From NCBI GenBank assembly GCA_022792535.1, contig JAAWBG010000065.1, forward strand, positions 27,189 to 91,188: a stretch of 64,000 nucleotides of DNA, in the 5' to 3' direction. Source of the stretch: Lachnospiraceae bacterium. Its GTDB lineage: Bacteria > Bacillota > Clostridia > Lachnospirales > Lachnospiraceae. This document shows positions 50,259 to 61,110 of the stretch, piece after piece. The position numbers and the translations under genes are program-made. Every line of letters begins with the position of its first letter. Position 1 is the stretch's first letter. The notes under the pieces are model-generated. The model did no database searches. It was not told the DNA's origin and worked only from the letters and a program-made list of their open reading frames with translations.

Positions 50259-51926
50259 ATGAGAAGTGATCATGTAAAAAAAGGAATGCAGCAGGCTCCC
50301 CACCGTTCCCTGTTCAACGCACTGGGATTTACCAGGGAGGAGATGGAAAAACCATTAGTGGGAATTGTAAGTTCTTACAATGAGATTGTTCCCGGTCATA
50401 TGAATTTAGATAAGATTGTAAATGCTGTTAAACTCGGCGTTGCAGAAGCAGGAGGTGTTCCGGTAGTATTCCCGGCCATTGCAGTCTGTGATGGAATCGC
50501 TATGGGACATACGGGAATGAAATATTCTCTGGTAACCCGCGATCTGATTGCAGATTCCACAGAGTGTATGGCTTTGGCCCATCAGTTTGATGCTCTCGTT
50601 ATGGTTCCCAACTGTGATAAGAATGTACCAGGACTTCTGATGGCGGCAGCCAGAGTGAATGTGCCCACTGTATTTGTATCAGGAGGCCCCATGCTTGCCG
50701 GACATGTAAAGGGGAAAAAGACCAGTCTCTCTTCCATGTTTGAGGCAGTAGGTTCCTATGCGGCAGGCACCATGACAGAAGAAGACGTGCAGGAATTTGA
50801 GGAGAAGGCATGTCCCACCTGCGGTTCCTGCTCTGGTATGTACACCGCTAATTCCATGAACTGTCTGACGGAGGCCCTTGGCATGGGACTTCAGGGAAAT
50901 GGAACAATTCCGGCAGTGTATTCTGACCGGATTCGTCTTGCAAAACATGCAGGCATGGCAGTGATGGAAATGTACCGTAAAAATATCCGTCCCAGAGATA
51001 TTATGACAAAAGAAGCTGTCTTGAATGCTTTGACTGTGGATATGGCTTTAGGCTGTTCCACCAACAGTATGCTGCATCTTCCAGCCATTGCTCATGAGAT
51101 CGGATTTGACTTTGATATTGGATTTGCCAATGAAATCAGTGAGAAAACCCCAAACCTTTGTCATCTGGCTCCGGCAGGCCCTACTTACATGGAAGACTTG
51201 AATGAGGCCGGAGGAGTCTATGCAGTCATGAATGAGTTAGCGGAATTGGGATTGTTAAATCTGGATTGTATTACTGTATCAGGAAAGACCATAGGAGAGA
51301 ATATCAAAGGATGCGTCAACCGGAATCCAGAAGTAATCCGGCCTTTGGATCGTCCCTACAGCGCAACCGGCGGTCTTGCAGTGTTAAAAGGAAATCTGGC
51401 TCCAGAGGGAAGCGTGGTGAAACGTTCTGCAGTGGCCCCGGAAATGATGGTGCACGAAGGACCGGCAAGAGTGTTTGACTGTGAAGAAGATGCTATCGCC
51501 GCCATCAAAGGCGGCAAGATCACTGCAGGGGATGTGGTGGTGATTCGTTATGAGGGACCCAAGGGCGGACCAGGAATGCGTGAAATGCTGAATCCAACTT
51601 CCGCCATTGCAGGGATGGGCTTAGGCTCTACGGTTGCATTGATCACAGACGGACGTTTTTCCGGCGCCAGCAGGGGAGCCTCTATCGGCCATGTTTCACC
51701 GGAAGCAGCCGTAGGAGGAACGATTGGCCTGGTGGAAGAAGGAGATACCATTAAGATCAACATTCCCGAAATGAAGCTGGAATTAGATGTATCAGAGGAA
51801 ATTCTGGCTAAGAGAAGAGCAGAGTGGAAGCCCAGAACGCCGAAAGTGACCGAAGGATATCTGGCTCGTTATGCTCAGATGGTGACTTCCGGGGCCACGG
51901 GAGCGGTCATGAAAAAAGAATTGTAA
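50259..51926 (+). CDS. ilvD: Dihydroxy-acid dehydratase
   Basis: 555 residues, Fe-S enzyme of valine/isoleucine synthesis that dehydrates 2,3-dihydroxyacids to 2-oxoacids. Fe-S cysteines in NCDKNVPG and [17 protein letters not shown]; other blocks include [24 protein letters not shown] and [21 protein letters not shown]. It is alone, with no other ilv/leu genes near. GAGAGG before the ATG supports the start. nfo follows 13 bases later, perhaps in the same transcript. Confidence 0.97.
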   Translation: MRSDHVKKGMQQAPHRSLFNALGFTREEMEKPLVGIVSSYNEIVPGHMNLDKIVNAVKLGVAEAGGVPVVFPAIAVCDGIAMGHTGMKYSLVTRDLIADSTECMALAHQFDALVMVPNCDKNVPGLLMAAARVNVPTVFVSGGPMLAGHVKGKKTSLSSMFEAVGSYAAGTMTEEDVQEFEEKACPTCGSCSGMYTANSMNCLTEALGMGLQGNGTIPAVYSDRIRLAKHAGMAVMEMYRKNIRPRDIMTKEAVLNALTVDMALGCSTNSMLHLPAIAHEIGFDFDIGFANEISEKTPNLCHLAPAGPTYMEDLNEAGGVYAVMNELAELGLLNLDCITVSGKTIGENIKGCVNRNPEVIRPLDRPYSATGGLAVLKGNLAPEGSVVKRSAVAPEMMVHEGPARVFDCEEDAIAAIKGGKITAGDVVVIRYEGPKGGPGMREMLNPTSAIAGMGLGSTVALITDGRFSGASRGASIGHVSPEAAVGGTIGLVEEGDTIKINIPEMKLELDVSEEILAKRRAEWKPRTPKVTEGYLARYAQMVTSGATGAVMKKEL

Positions 51927-51939
51927 GGAGCGGGTACAG

Positions 51940-52779
51940 ATGTTGAGAATTGGATGTCACCTTTCCTCTTCCAAGGGTTTTCTGGCCATGGGAAAGGAGG
52001 CGGTGAAGATCGGCGCCAATACCTTTCAGTTTTTTACCAGGAATCCCAGAGGGGGCAGGGCAAAGGAATTGAATCTGGAAGATATTGCCGCCTACCGTTC
52101 CTTTGCAGAAGAACATAAAATTGCAGAGATTCTGGCGCATGCCCCTTATACATTAAATGCATGTGCCAAGGATCAAGAGCTGCGGCAGTTTGCCTATGAT
52201 ACTATGTGTGATGATCTAAGCCGGTTAGAATATCTGCCGGGAGCTTCTTATAATTTTCACCCAGGAAGCCATGTGAAGCAGGGAGCGGAAACAGGAGTTC
52301 AATTGATCTCTGAGATGCTGAACAAGATCAACGAAAAGGGATATGGAACAATGATTTTACTGGAGACCATGGCAGGAAAAGGAACGGAGATGGGAAGGAA
52401 TTTTGAGGAGCTTCAGGAGATCATTGATCAGGTGGAGGATACCAGCCGGCTGGGGGTCTGTATGGATACCTGCCATGTCTTTGACGGAGGCTATGATATT
52501 GTGGAGCATTTAGAGCAGGTGCTTCAGGAATTCGATGCGGTGATTGGAGTGGAACGTCTAAAAGCCATGCATTTGAATGACAGTATCTATGGATTGGGAA
52601 GCCATAAAGACCGCCATGAAAAGATCGGAGAGGGAAAGATTGGCCTTAAAACTTTTGGAGCCATTGTGAACCATCCGAAACTAAAGAATCTTCCCTTCTT
52701 TTTAGAGACGCCCAATGATCTGGAAGGTTATAAAAGGGAGATTGCCATATTGCGTGAGATAGCAGATGCTTCTAACTGA
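51940..52779 (+). CDS. nfo: Endonuclease IV
   Basis: 279 residues, TIM-barrel AP endonuclease with three zinc ions in base-excision repair. Motifs: [11 protein letters not shown] at the start, [49 protein letters not shown], and LNDS...[16 protein letters not shown] lies 9 bases before the ATG. Its place after ilvD seems coincidental. Confidence 0.96.
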   Translation: MLRIGCHLSSSKGFLAMGKEAVKIGANTFQFFTRNPRGGRAKELNLEDIAAYRSFAEEHKIAEILAHAPYTLNACAKDQELRQFAYDTMCDDLSRLEYLPGASYNFHPGSHVKQGAETGVQLISEMLNKINEKGYGTMILLETMAGKGTEMGRNFEELQEIIDQVEDTSRLGVCMDTCHVFDGGYDIVEHLEQVLQEFDAVIGVERLKAMHLNDSIYGLGSHKDRHEKIGEGKIGLKTFGAIVNHPKLKNLPFFLETPNDLEGYKREIAILREIADASN

Positions 52780-52880
52780 TCTGTGTGCCCAGCTTTTTCA
52801 GAATTTGGTTTTACCTGAGGCAGAAATTAGAATTTCTTGAAAGACGATCAGCATTTTGAGAAATAAATCTGGAAATTAAG

Positions 52881-52909
52881 TTGAGTTTTTTATCATTATG
52901 CAGTATAAT
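52881..52909 (+). promoter_or_regulatory. Promoter of the small unknown gene
   Basis: TTGAGT at 52881-52886, 17-base spacer and TATAAT at 52904-52909. Confidence 0.6.
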
Positions 52910-52957
52910 ATTTCTAAAGGATAGATGGACATATGGAGTAAAGGATGGGTGGAACAT

Positions 52958-53254
52958 ATGAAAAAGTATAAGAGAAGTTCTCTGGAAGTAGAAGCAGTTG
53001 TATATGAACTGGGAAAAGGAATCGAGGATGGATTTATGCCCTGGACTTCTGTGGTGACAAACGGATGGATTAAGACGGAGAATTTGATCAAGGTGACCCG
53101 TGAGGACGGCGTGGTGGTATGTCCTTTTATTCAGAACCGCAGAGGATTGATTTTTCTGAGAGAGGGCGACTATGTGATTCAGGAGAAGGATATGGAACGT
53201 CATGTGTGCGGACAGGATAAGTTTTTTGATCGTTTTTATCCAGTAGAAGAATAA
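52958..53254 (+). CDS. Small protein of unknown function (PGDxI-like motif)
   Basis: 98 residues. It contains ELGKGIEDGFMPW, WIKTENLIKV and, toward the end, GLIFLREGDYVIQEKDMERHVCGQDKFFDRFYPVEE. The GDYVI...F...Y pattern resembles small phage-type proteins with a PGDYIV motif, but no family is certain. GGTGG precedes the ATG. It has its own promoter and a terminator-like hairpin after it, so it is likely real and monocistronic. Confidence 0.6.
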   Translation: MKKYKRSSLEVEAVVYELGKGIEDGFMPWTSVVTNGWIKTENLIKVTREDGVVVCPFIQNRRGLIFLREGDYVIQEKDMERHVCGQDKFFDRFYPVEE

Positions 53255-53298
53255 AACAGGCAATACAGAATCTATCATGATAGAATAGATGATAAAAC

Positions 53299-53328
53299 AG
53301 GCATTGACGGAAAACGTTGATGCCTTTT
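53299..53328 (+). terminator. Terminator before addB
   Basis: Stem AGGCAT-ACG / CGT-ATGCCT (53299-53325) with paired bulges tg, followed by TTTTG. The preceding 53271-53284 is a perfect 14-base palindrome TCTATCATGATAGA. Confidence 0.55.
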
Positions 53329-53348
53329 GTAATGGAGAGGAGCGTACT

Positions 53349-56300
53349 ATGTCGCTGCAATTGATCTTTGGAAGTTCTGGAAGCGGAAAATCTGACTATA
53401 TATACAAAAAAATATTAGAGGAATCTAAGGTTCAGAAGGATCGGACTTTTTTTATTTTGGTGCCGGAGCAGTTTACCATGCAGACGCAGCGGGAACTGGT
53501 GAGGCGCCAGAGGGATCACTGTATTATGAATGTGGATGTAGTCAGTTTTCCCAGGCTTGCCTATCGAATTTTTGATGAGCTGGGGATGGGAAATCTGCAT
53601 ATTTTAGAAGAGACCGGTAAGAATCTGCTGTTGCGGAAGATTGCAGAGGAACAGCAGGAGAATCTGCAGCTTTTAAAGGCCAGTATGAAGAAGACCGGCT
53701 ACATCAGCGAGATAAAATCTGTGATCTCTGAGCTGACTCAGTACCAGGTTTTGCCGGAGCAATTGGATTCTTTTATTCAGGATCAAGAGCAGTCACCGCT
53801 GTTTCGCTATAAGATCCAGGATATCCAGACCATGTATCAAAGTTTTCTCAATTATCTGGAAGGAAAATTTATCACCCAGGAGGAGCTGCTAGAGGTATTG
53901 GCTCAGGCAGCAGGCAGATCCCGGATTTTGCAGAACGCAGTGCTGGTGCTGGATGGATTTACCGGTTTTACGCCGGTACAGTATGATTTATTGGAAACTC
54001 TGCTGAGACTTACCCATGAGATTTTTGTGACGGTTACCCTGGATGAACGGGAAGATCCATATCACTGCCAAGGGATTCAGGAATTGTTCTATATGAGTAA
54101 AAAAACCATTGGAACCCTGTTGAAAATTGCTAAGGAGAACCAGATTGAGGTTAAAGAGCCCATATGGGTGCACCACACAGAAAACAGCAGATTTGCCAAG
54201 GCCCCTGCCTTGAGGCGGCTGGAGGAAAATCTGTTTCGGCAGACGCCGGCCTCTTTTGGGAGGCAAGAACAGGAGAAAGGCAAAACGGCAGAAGACACAG
54301 AGTTCCAGCCTCGGGATATTAGGATGTATTCTCTGGCAAGTCCCAGACAGGAACTGGAGTTTATTGCAAAAGAGATTCATCGTCTGGTAAGGGAAGAAGG
54401 ATACCGATACAAAGAGATTGCCATTGTCTGCGGAGATGTGGAGATGTATGGAAATTATGCCAGGGAGATCTTTCACACCTATCAGATTCCCCTGTTTTTA
54501 GACGTCAGGAAAAACATTGTGTTCCATCCGATGACAGAGTTTTTAAAACAGGCTCTTCTCTTGATAGAACAGGATTTTTCCTATGAAGCAGCGCTGGGAT
54601 ATCTCAGATGCGGACTCTGCGGATGGGAGACAGAAGAGGTGGATCTGTTGGAAAATTATCTGCTGGCAGAGGGAATCCGCGGATTTCGGAAATGGCAGAA
54701 AAAGTGGGTGCGCAGAGGATGCGTGCAGTCCCAGGAGGAGTTGGAACAGATTAATGATCTCAGAGAAAAACTAGTAGAGGAGTTTTTGCCTCTATGGGAA
54801 ATTTTTCGAAAAGAAGAAGGAAACTATCATACGGTACGAGAAGCGTCTGTTGTTCTGTATCAGTTGATCCTTCAGCTGCAAGTGGAGGATCAGCTAAAGG
54901 AATATGAAGCTTTTTTTCAAAAGGAAGGGGAAACGGCTCTGGCCAAAGAGTATGATCAGATCTACAAGATTCTTATGGATTTGCTAGACAAAATGGTGGA
55001 ACTTTTGGGAGAGGAGACCATGAGCGTCCGGGAATACAGGGAAATTCTGGAGGCAGGTTTGGAAGCTGCCGGAGTGGGAATTATTCCGCCGGGATATGAC
55101 AGGGTAGTGTTTGGAGACATTGAGCGCAGCAGACTTTCTGATATTAAAGTATTGTTTTTTGCCGGCGTAAATGACGGGCTGATTCCTAAGGCGGCAGAAC
55201 ATGGCGGGATCATCTCTCAGTCAGACCGGGAATGGTTTGCCGCCCACGGTATGGAGCTGGCCCCTACAGACCGGCAGCGAAGTTTTATTCAAAGATTTTA
55301 TCTCTATCTGAATCTGACAAAACCTTCGGAAAAATTGTATATCACCTGGTTTCGAATCAGCCAGGAGGGAAGGGAAACCAGAAGATCTTATCTGGTTCAG
55401 ACCATAAGGAAAATGTTCCCGGAACTTGAGCCGGTACGGGTGGAGGAAACCTTTGGACTGCAGCAGGTAGTTACGCCAGAGAGCAGCTTAAAATATCTGG
55501 TGGAAGGATTCAAGGAGGCAAAGAAGGGAAAAATATCTCCCCAGTGGAAGGGATTGTACCGCTGGTATCTGTCCCAGGAGGATTGGCGGGAGAGAATTAT
55601 GCCCTTTTTTGAGGCTGTATTTTATCAGTATCATGCCAAATCCATGGGAGCGGACGTTACCAGAGCCCTCTATGGAACCGTATTGGAAAACAGCGTAACC
55701 AGGTTAGAACAGTTTAGTGTCTGCGCCTTCAGCCATTTTCTGGAATATGGATTAAAATTAGAAGAACGCAGTTTGGGAGAATTTGCTCCGGTGGATATGG
55801 GAAATATGTTTCACCGGGCCTTAGAATGTTATTCTAACCATATGGAACAGGCAGGCTATCATTGGTTTGACGTGCCAAAAGAGGTGGAAGAAAAGCTGAT
55901 AGATCAAGCGGTGGAGGAGACTTTGGGGACAGGATTTGACAGTATGCTCCTTCAGGAGGCCAGATCTTCTTACCTTGTGGAGCGGATGCGGAGGATTTTG
56001 AGACGGACTGTTGAAACTATCGCCCATCAGATTAAAACCAGCCATTTTACGCCGGAAGGTTATGAGGTATCCTTTTCCTTTGCAGAGCATTTAGAGGCGG
56101 TAAATTTTACCTTGAGTGAGGAAGAAAAAATGCGTCTGCGAGGAAGGATTGACCGGATTGACACAAAGAAAAAGGGAGATCAAATCTACGTAAAAGTTAT
56201 TGACTACAAATCGGGCAATCGTGATTTTCAATTATTGTCTCTCTACCACGGACTGCAGCTGCAGCTTGTGGTGTATATGAATTCGGCCATTGAACTGTTA

Positions 56301-56735
56301 AGGGAAAAATATCCGGGAAAGGAGATACTTCCCGGCGGTATGTATTATTATCATCTGGATGATCCCATAATTGGGGGGAATTCGGCAACCTCAGAGGAAG
56401 AGCTTCAGGAAAAGATTTTAGAAGAATTGAAATTAAAGGGAGTGGCAGGAGAAGAGGCGGACGACAGTGTCAGTAAGAAATCCCAGAAAGCAGGAAAAGA
56501 GGAATTTCAAGTGCTGTCCAGATATGTCAACCACAAAATCCAGGATATTGGACGAAGGATCTTTGACGGAGAGATCGGAGCAGAGCCTTATCAATTAGGG
56601 GACAGTACCGGATGCGATTACTGTCCTTACCATGGAGTCTGCGGATTTGATGCTTCTGCCGGCGGTCAGTATCGAAAGCTGGAGTATATCAAGGACGAAG
56701 GGGAAATTTTGGAGAAGATGAGAAAGGAGATCTGA
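53349..56735 (+). CDS. addB: ATP-dependent helicase/nuclease subunit B
   Basis: 1128 residues. Walker A is GSSGSGKS at the N-terminus. The nuclease core is in IDYKSGNRDF (~952). The four cysteines of the iron-sulfur staple are at SVCAFSHFLEYG and DSTGCDYCPYHGVC near the end, all present. AddAB loads RecA after Chi recognition in Firmicutes. GGAGAGGAG supports the ATG at 53349. It overlaps nothing and lies 5 bases before addA, its complex partner. Confidence 0.95.
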   Translation: MSLQLIFGSSGSGKSDYIYKKILEESKVQKDRTFFILVPEQFTMQTQRELVRRQRDHCIMNVDVVSFPRLAYRIFDELGMGNLHILEETGKNLLLRKIAEEQQENLQLLKASMKKTGYISEIKSVISELTQYQVLPEQLDSFIQDQEQSPLFRYKIQDIQTMYQSFLNYLEGKFITQEELLEVLAQAAGRSRILQNAVLVLDGFTGFTPVQYDLLETLLRLTHEIFVTVTLDEREDPYHCQGIQELFYMSKKTIGTLLKIAKENQIEVKEPIWVHHTENSRFAKAPALRRLEENLFRQTPASFGRQEQEKGKTAEDTEFQPRDIRMYSLASPRQELEFIAKEIHRLVREEGYRYKEIAIVCGDVEMYGNYAREIFHTYQIPLFLDVRKNIVFHPMTEFLKQALLLIEQDFSYEAALGYLRCGLCGWETEEVDLLENYLLAEGIRGFRKWQKKWVRRGCVQSQEELEQINDLREKLVEEFLPLWEIFRKEEGNYHTVREASVVLYQLILQLQVEDQLKEYEAFFQKEGETALAKEYDQIYKILMDLLDKMVELLGEETMSVREYREILEAGLEAAGVGIIPPGYDRVVFGDIERSRLSDIKVLFFAGVNDGLIPKAAEHGGIISQSDREWFAAHGMELAPTDRQRSFIQRFYLYLNLTKPSEKLYITWFRISQEGRETRRSYLVQTIRKMFPELEPVRVEETFGLQQVVTPESSLKYLVEGFKEAKKGKISPQWKGLYRWYLSQEDWRERIMPFFEAVFYQYHAKSMGADVTRALYGTVLENSVTRLEQFSVCAFSHFLEYGLKLEERSLGEFAPVDMGNMFHRALECYSNHMEQAGYHWFDVPKEVEEKLIDQAVEETLGTGFDSMLLQEARSSYLVERMRRILRRTVETIAHQIKTSHFTPEGYEVSFSFAEHLEAVNFTLSEEEKMRLRGRIDRIDTKKKGDQIYVKVIDYKSGNRDFQLLSLYHGLQLQLVVYMNSAIELLREKYPGKEILPGGMYYYHLDDPIIGGNSATSEEELQEKILEELKLKGVAGEEADDSVSKKSQKAGKEEFQVLSRYVNHKIQDIGRRIFDGEIGAEPYQLGDSTGCDYCPYHGVCGFDASAGGQYRKLEYIKDEGEILEKMRKEI

Positions 56736-56740
56736 GAGAA

Positions 56741-59700
56741 ATGGAACGACAGTGGACAAAACAGCAGCAGCAAGTCATTGATTTAAAAAACCGCAATCTT
56801 CTGGTATCTGCAGCGGCAGGCAGCGGGAAAACTGCAGTGCTGGTGGAACGGATTATCCGAAAGATCACAGATAAAGATCATCCAGTGGACATTGACAGAC
56901 TTCTGATCGTAACCTTCACCAATGGGGCTGCGTCAGAAATGCGGGAACGGATTGGCGCTGCTATCGAAGGGTTGTTGGAACAGTATCCTCAGAATGCCCA
57001 TCTGCAGCGGCAGCAGACGTTACTGCATAATGCTCAGATTACTACGATACATAGCTTCTGCCTCTATGTGATTCGGAACTATTTTCATCGAATTGAGTTG
57101 GACCCGGAATTTCGAGTGGCGGAAGAAGGGGAATTAAAACTGTTAAAAAGCGATGTATTAGATCAAGTGCTGGAAAGATATTACCAGGAGGCCCAGCCAG
57201 AATTTCTCACCTTGTCCGAGACCATTGCCACTGGAAAAAATGACATGCCCCTAAAAGACGCCATTTTGAAATTATTTGAATTTGCCATGAGCTATCCCTG
57301 GGTGGAAACCTGGCTGATGGATTGTAAGAAACCATTTCATGTGGAAAACATGGAAGACTTTGAAGCTCTTCCTTTGACAGAAGAATTGCTGTCTTATTTG
57401 AAAAGTCTTACAAAACAGTGGGCGTCTCAGCTAAGAACCTGTCTTGAACTTAGCACAGAACCAGAGGGGCCGGAGATGTACGAAGCTGTTTTGAGCCAGG
57501 AGGTCTGTGCAGTGGATCAGGCGGCTGATAGTAGTACTTATCAGAACTACTATGAAACAATCCAGGGGCTCTCCTTTGGCCGGCTGCCTGCGGCCCGGAA
57601 ATTTCAGGGGGATCCAGAGAAAAAAGAACGGGTGCAGAAATTGCGCAATGAGGTAAAAAGTTCTGTGAAAAAGACAATAGAACAATTCTTTTTTCAGAGG
57701 CCGGAAGAAATGGTTCTGGATCTCAAAAAGAACCGGCAGGCAGCGGACATGTTATTAGATGTTACCCTTTCTTTCTATCATAGGTTTGCAGAAAAAAAGA
57801 GAGAGAAGAATATGCTGGATTTTCATGATCTGGAGCATTTTGCATTGCGGATTCTGGTGGAAGAAGAGACCCGCCAGCCTTCCAAAACTGCACTGGAACT
57901 TCGCAGGAATTATGAGGAGATTATGATTGATGAATACCAAGATTCCAATTACGTTCAGGAGACCATTTTAAAGGCTGTCTCAAAAGAGAGTGATCAAATC
58001 TACAATATTTTTATGGTGGGAGATGTGAAACAGAGCATTTACCGATTCCGTATGGCAAGGCCGGAATTGTTTATGGAAAAATATGATACCTATACCCAGG
58101 AGGACAGCGAAAAGCAGCGGGTTGACCTGCATATGAATTTCCGCAGCAGGCCTCAGGTGCTCCAGTTTATCAATCATATCTTTTACCGGATTATGAAGGC
58201 AGATATTGGAAATATTACTTATGATGATCAGGCGGCTCTTTATCCGGGAGCTCATTTTCCAGAGGGAGAGCCGGGGATGTTTGAGCCGGAATTCTTAGTG
58301 ATAGAGCCAGAGGAAGAGGACAAAGATACAAAGACGCAGGAGCTGGAAGCCAGGGCGGTAGGAAGAAAAATACGCAGTCTGATCCAGGAACAGCAGGTGA
58401 CAGAGCAGATGCCGGACCACCAGCGGCCAGGCAGCCTTCGGCCGGTGCGTTATTCTGATATGGTGATTCTTCTGCGGTCTGTGAGCGGCTGGGCGGAAGT
58501 GTTTGTGAAAGTTTTGGGAGAGATGGGAATCCCGGCGAGGGCTGCATCCGGAACAGGATACTTTTCAGCGGTGGAAGTACAGACGGCCCTGAATCTTCTG
58601 CGGATTCTGGATAATCCAAGACAGGATATTCCCATGGCCGCGGTGCTGGTTTCCCCGATTGTGGGCCTGACAGGGGAGGATCTGGCGGTGATCCGCACCA
58701 GGTATCCAGAGAAAAAGTTTTATCAGGCGGTATTGGAATTTTCTGAGGAAGGGGAAGCCAGACAGGAAAGCGGAAGCATTTCTGTGAAATTAGAAAAGTT
58801 TCTGACACTGTTTAGAAAATTCCGAAAAAAGATCAGTTATACCCCCATTCATGAGCTGCTCAGCCAGGTGTTGGAGGAAACCGGCTATCAGGCTTATGTG
58901 TATGCCCTTCCAGGAGGAGAGATAAAGCGGGCTAATCTGGAAATGCTGGTGGAGAAAGCCATCGCCTATGAACATACCAGTTACCGGGGATTGTTTCATT
59001 TTATCCGCTATATGGAACAGCTTCAGAAATACGATGTGGATTTTCCCTTGGCAGAGGGAGAAGAGACAGAAGATGTGGTGCGGATCATGAGCATTCACAA
59101 AAGTAAAGGTCTGGAATTTCCGGTAGTATTTGTGTCAGGATTGGGAAAGATGTTCAATAACCAGGATATTCGGGAAAAGGTGGTGCTCCATCCCCGGCTG
59201 GGGATTGGAATGGATGTGGTGGACAGCAGGCGGAGACTGAAAACTCCTGGAATCACCCGGCAGTTTTTGGCCAGAAAAACGGTGATGGAAAATATTGGAG
59301 AGGAACTTCGGGTACTTTATGTGGCCCTGACCAGGGCTAAAGAAAAGCTGATTTTAACAGGAGTTTTAAAAAAGGCAGAAGAAAAGTTGGCGTCTATGGA
59401 AGCCATTGTCGGGGAAGACGGATTTTTGACTTTTCTGAGCCGGTTAAACAGCAATACCTTTTTGCAGTTTTTGCTGCTGGCCCGAAGCTGCCAGGAAAAT
59501 CCCTATCCCCTTACATTGATAAAACAGCAAGAATTAGAAGAAACAGAAAGACAGGAAATAGAGACAGAGGGATTGACCAGAGTACAGCTTCTTGCAAAGC
59601 TCCAGGAACCAGAGCCGGAATGGGAAGAAAAAATGGCAGAGAGACTTTCTTTCGTCTATCCTTATGAAGAAGAGATTGCCATGAAAACAAAGGTTTCTGT

Positions 59701-60358
59701 GTCGGAGTTAAAGCATCGAGCCATAGACCGGCTGGCCCAGGAAGAACAGATTGTCTGGGAGAGAGAGGATTTGGAACAGACTGCCAGGGAAGAAGAAACC
59801 ACAGGAGAAAAATATATCCCCGCTTTTATGGAAGGGGTGCAGAAAGAAAACATAGGTGCAAAACGAGGAACCGCTATGCACCGCCTTTTGGAATGCTATG
59901 ATTTTTCCAGGCCGCCGGAAACTTTAGAACAGCAGTTACAGGAATTGGAGGAACAAAAGTTGGTGGAAAAGGAACTGCTGGATCTGATCGCTCTGCCTGG
60001 ACTGAACACATTTTTGAGAAGCGAACTGGGATCACGGATGGAGCAGGCCGCCAGACGGAAGAAACTCTATCGGGAAAAGCCCTTTGTTATGGGAAAACCG
60101 GCAGAAGAGGTATTGCAGGAAAGCCAGAGTCAGGAAATGATATTGATTCAAGGAATTATCGACGTCTTTTTCGAGGAAGAAGACGGAATTGTTCTCTTGG
60201 ATTATAAAACAGACCGGGTCAGGACAGGACAAGAGCTTGCAGACCGCTATCAGGCGCAGTTGGAATTGTATCAGGAAGCCATTGAGCGGGCCCTTGGAAA
60301 AAAAGTAAAGGAACGGCTGCTGTATTCCTTCTGCCTGGGAGAAACCATTGCTGTGTAA
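56741..60358 (+). CDS. addA: ATP-dependent helicase/nuclease subunit A
   Basis: 1205 residues, UvrD-type helicase with C-terminal nuclease. Walker A SAAAGSGKTAVL (~20-31), Walker B DEYQDSNYVQ, motif III/IV region VGDVKQSIYRFRMARPELF, motif V IMSIHKSKGLEFPVVF and motif VI LRVLYVALTRAKEKL. Nuclease motif LLDYKTDRV (~1153). It works with AddB in double-strand break repair. Confidence 0.97.
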   Translation: MERQWTKQQQQVIDLKNRNLLVSAAAGSGKTAVLVERIIRKITDKDHPVDIDRLLIVTFTNGAASEMRERIGAAIEGLLEQYPQNAHLQRQQTLLHNAQITTIHSFCLYVIRNYFHRIELDPEFRVAEEGELKLLKSDVLDQVLERYYQEAQPEFLTLSETIATGKNDMPLKDAILKLFEFAMSYPWVETWLMDCKKPFHVENMEDFEALPLTEELLSYLKSLTKQWASQLRTCLELSTEPEGPEMYEAVLSQEVCAVDQAADSSTYQNYYETIQGLSFGRLPAARKFQGDPEKKERVQKLRNEVKSSVKKTIEQFFFQRPEEMVLDLKKNRQAADMLLDVTLSFYHRFAEKKREKNMLDFHDLEHFALRILVEEETRQPSKTALELRRNYEEIMIDEYQDSNYVQETILKAVSKESDQIYNIFMVGDVKQSIYRFRMARPELFMEKYDTYTQEDSEKQRVDLHMNFRSRPQVLQFINHIFYRIMKADIGNITYDDQAALYPGAHFPEGEPGMFEPEFLVIEPEEEDKDTKTQELEARAVGRKIRSLIQEQQVTEQMPDHQRPGSLRPVRYSDMVILLRSVSGWAEVFVKVLGEMGIPARAASGTGYFSAVEVQTALNLLRILDNPRQDIPMAAVLVSPIVGLTGEDLAVIRTRYPEKKFYQAVLEFSEEGEARQESGSISVKLEKFLTLFRKFRKKISYTPIHELLSQVLEETGYQAYVYALPGGEIKRANLEMLVEKAIAYEHTSYRGLFHFIRYMEQLQKYDVDFPLAEGEETEDVVRIMSIHKSKGLEFPVVFVSGLGKMFNNQDIREKVVLHPRLGIGMDVVDSRRRLKTPGITRQFLARKTVMENIGEELRVLYVALTRAKEKLILTGVLKKAEEKLASMEAIVGEDGFLTFLSRLNSNTFLQFLLLARSCQENPYPLTLIKQQELEETERQEIETEGLTRVQLLAKLQEPEPEWEEKMAERLSFVYPYEEEIAMKTKVSVSELKHRAIDRLAQEEQIVWEREDLEQTAREEETTGEKYIPAFMEGVQKENIGAKRGTAMHRLLECYDFSRPPETLEQQLQELEEQKLVEKELLDLIALPGLNTFLRSELGSRMEQAARRKKLYREKPFVMGKPAEEVLQESQSQEMILIQGIIDVFFEEEDGIVLLDYKTDRVRTGQELADRYQAQLELYQEAIERALGKKVKERLLYSFCLGETIAV

Positions 60359-60419
60359 AAAAGATTAAAAAAATAGGATAAGTAATTACTTAGAAAAATG
60401 AAAGGAGTTAGATCATCTT

Positions 60420-61070
60420 ATGAAATGGCATTTCATCTTAGCCTCTGCTTCTCCAAGAAGAAGAGAACTGCTTCGGCAGATCGGGGCAGAGTTTCAGGTT
60501 CTTCCGGCCAAGGGAGAGGAAGTGATCACAAGCACAGAGCCGGCCCAGGTTGTGTTGGAATTGTCAATGCAGAAGGCCAAAGAGACAGCGGAGCATGTCA
60601 GAAAGTTCGGAACAAAAGGAATCAAGGAAGAAGGTTGTTTTTTGCCGGAAGAGGAAAAACGAAAGTCAGAAAAATTTCTTATTTTAGGGGCAGATACAGT
60701 GGTGGCCCTGGAGGGAGAGATTTTAGGAAAGCCTAAGGATCAGGCAGATGCAGTGAGGATGCTGCAAAGGCTTTCCGGCAGTACCCACAGTGTGTTTACC
60801 GGAGTGACGCTGATCTTACAGAAACCAGAATCTGAGGAGATGATTTCTTTTTTTGAGGAGACAAAAGTTTTTATGCACAAGATCACAGACCGGGAGATCG
60901 AAGCTTATGTGAAGACAGGCGAACCCTTGGATAAGGCGGGCGCTTACGGGATTCAGGGAAAAGGGGCAGTGTATATTGAAAAGATCGCAGGGGATTATAA
61001 CAATGTGGTAGGACTTCCCATTGCAAGAATTTATCAGGAATTAAGAAAATCAGGCATTGAAATTTTGTGA
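60420..61070 (+). CDS. maf: Maf-family nucleotide pyrophosphatase
   Basis: 216 residues, slightly long for Maf (about 190-200). Begins FILASASPRRRELLRQIG; GADTVVALEGEILGKPKDQADAVRML and GDYNNVVGLPI follow. It hydrolyses dTTP/UTP or modified nucleotides. An unusual insertion around residues 60-82 (KFGTKGIKEEGCFLPEEEKRKSE region) explains the extra length. AAAGGAG is 13 bases before the ATG, a long spacing. Confidence 0.9.
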   Translation: MKWHFILASASPRRRELLRQIGAEFQVLPAKGEEVITSTEPAQVVLELSMQKAKETAEHVRKFGTKGIKEEGCFLPEEEKRKSEKFLILGADTVVALEGEILGKPKDQADAVRMLQRLSGSTHSVFTGVTLILQKPESEEMISFFEETKVFMHKITDREIEAYVKTGEPLDKAGAYGIQGKGAVYIEKIAGDYNNVVGLPIARIYQELRKSGIEIL

Positions 61071-61110
61071 AAATCATACTATCATAGAAGCAGCACAAGG
61101 AGGGATTACC

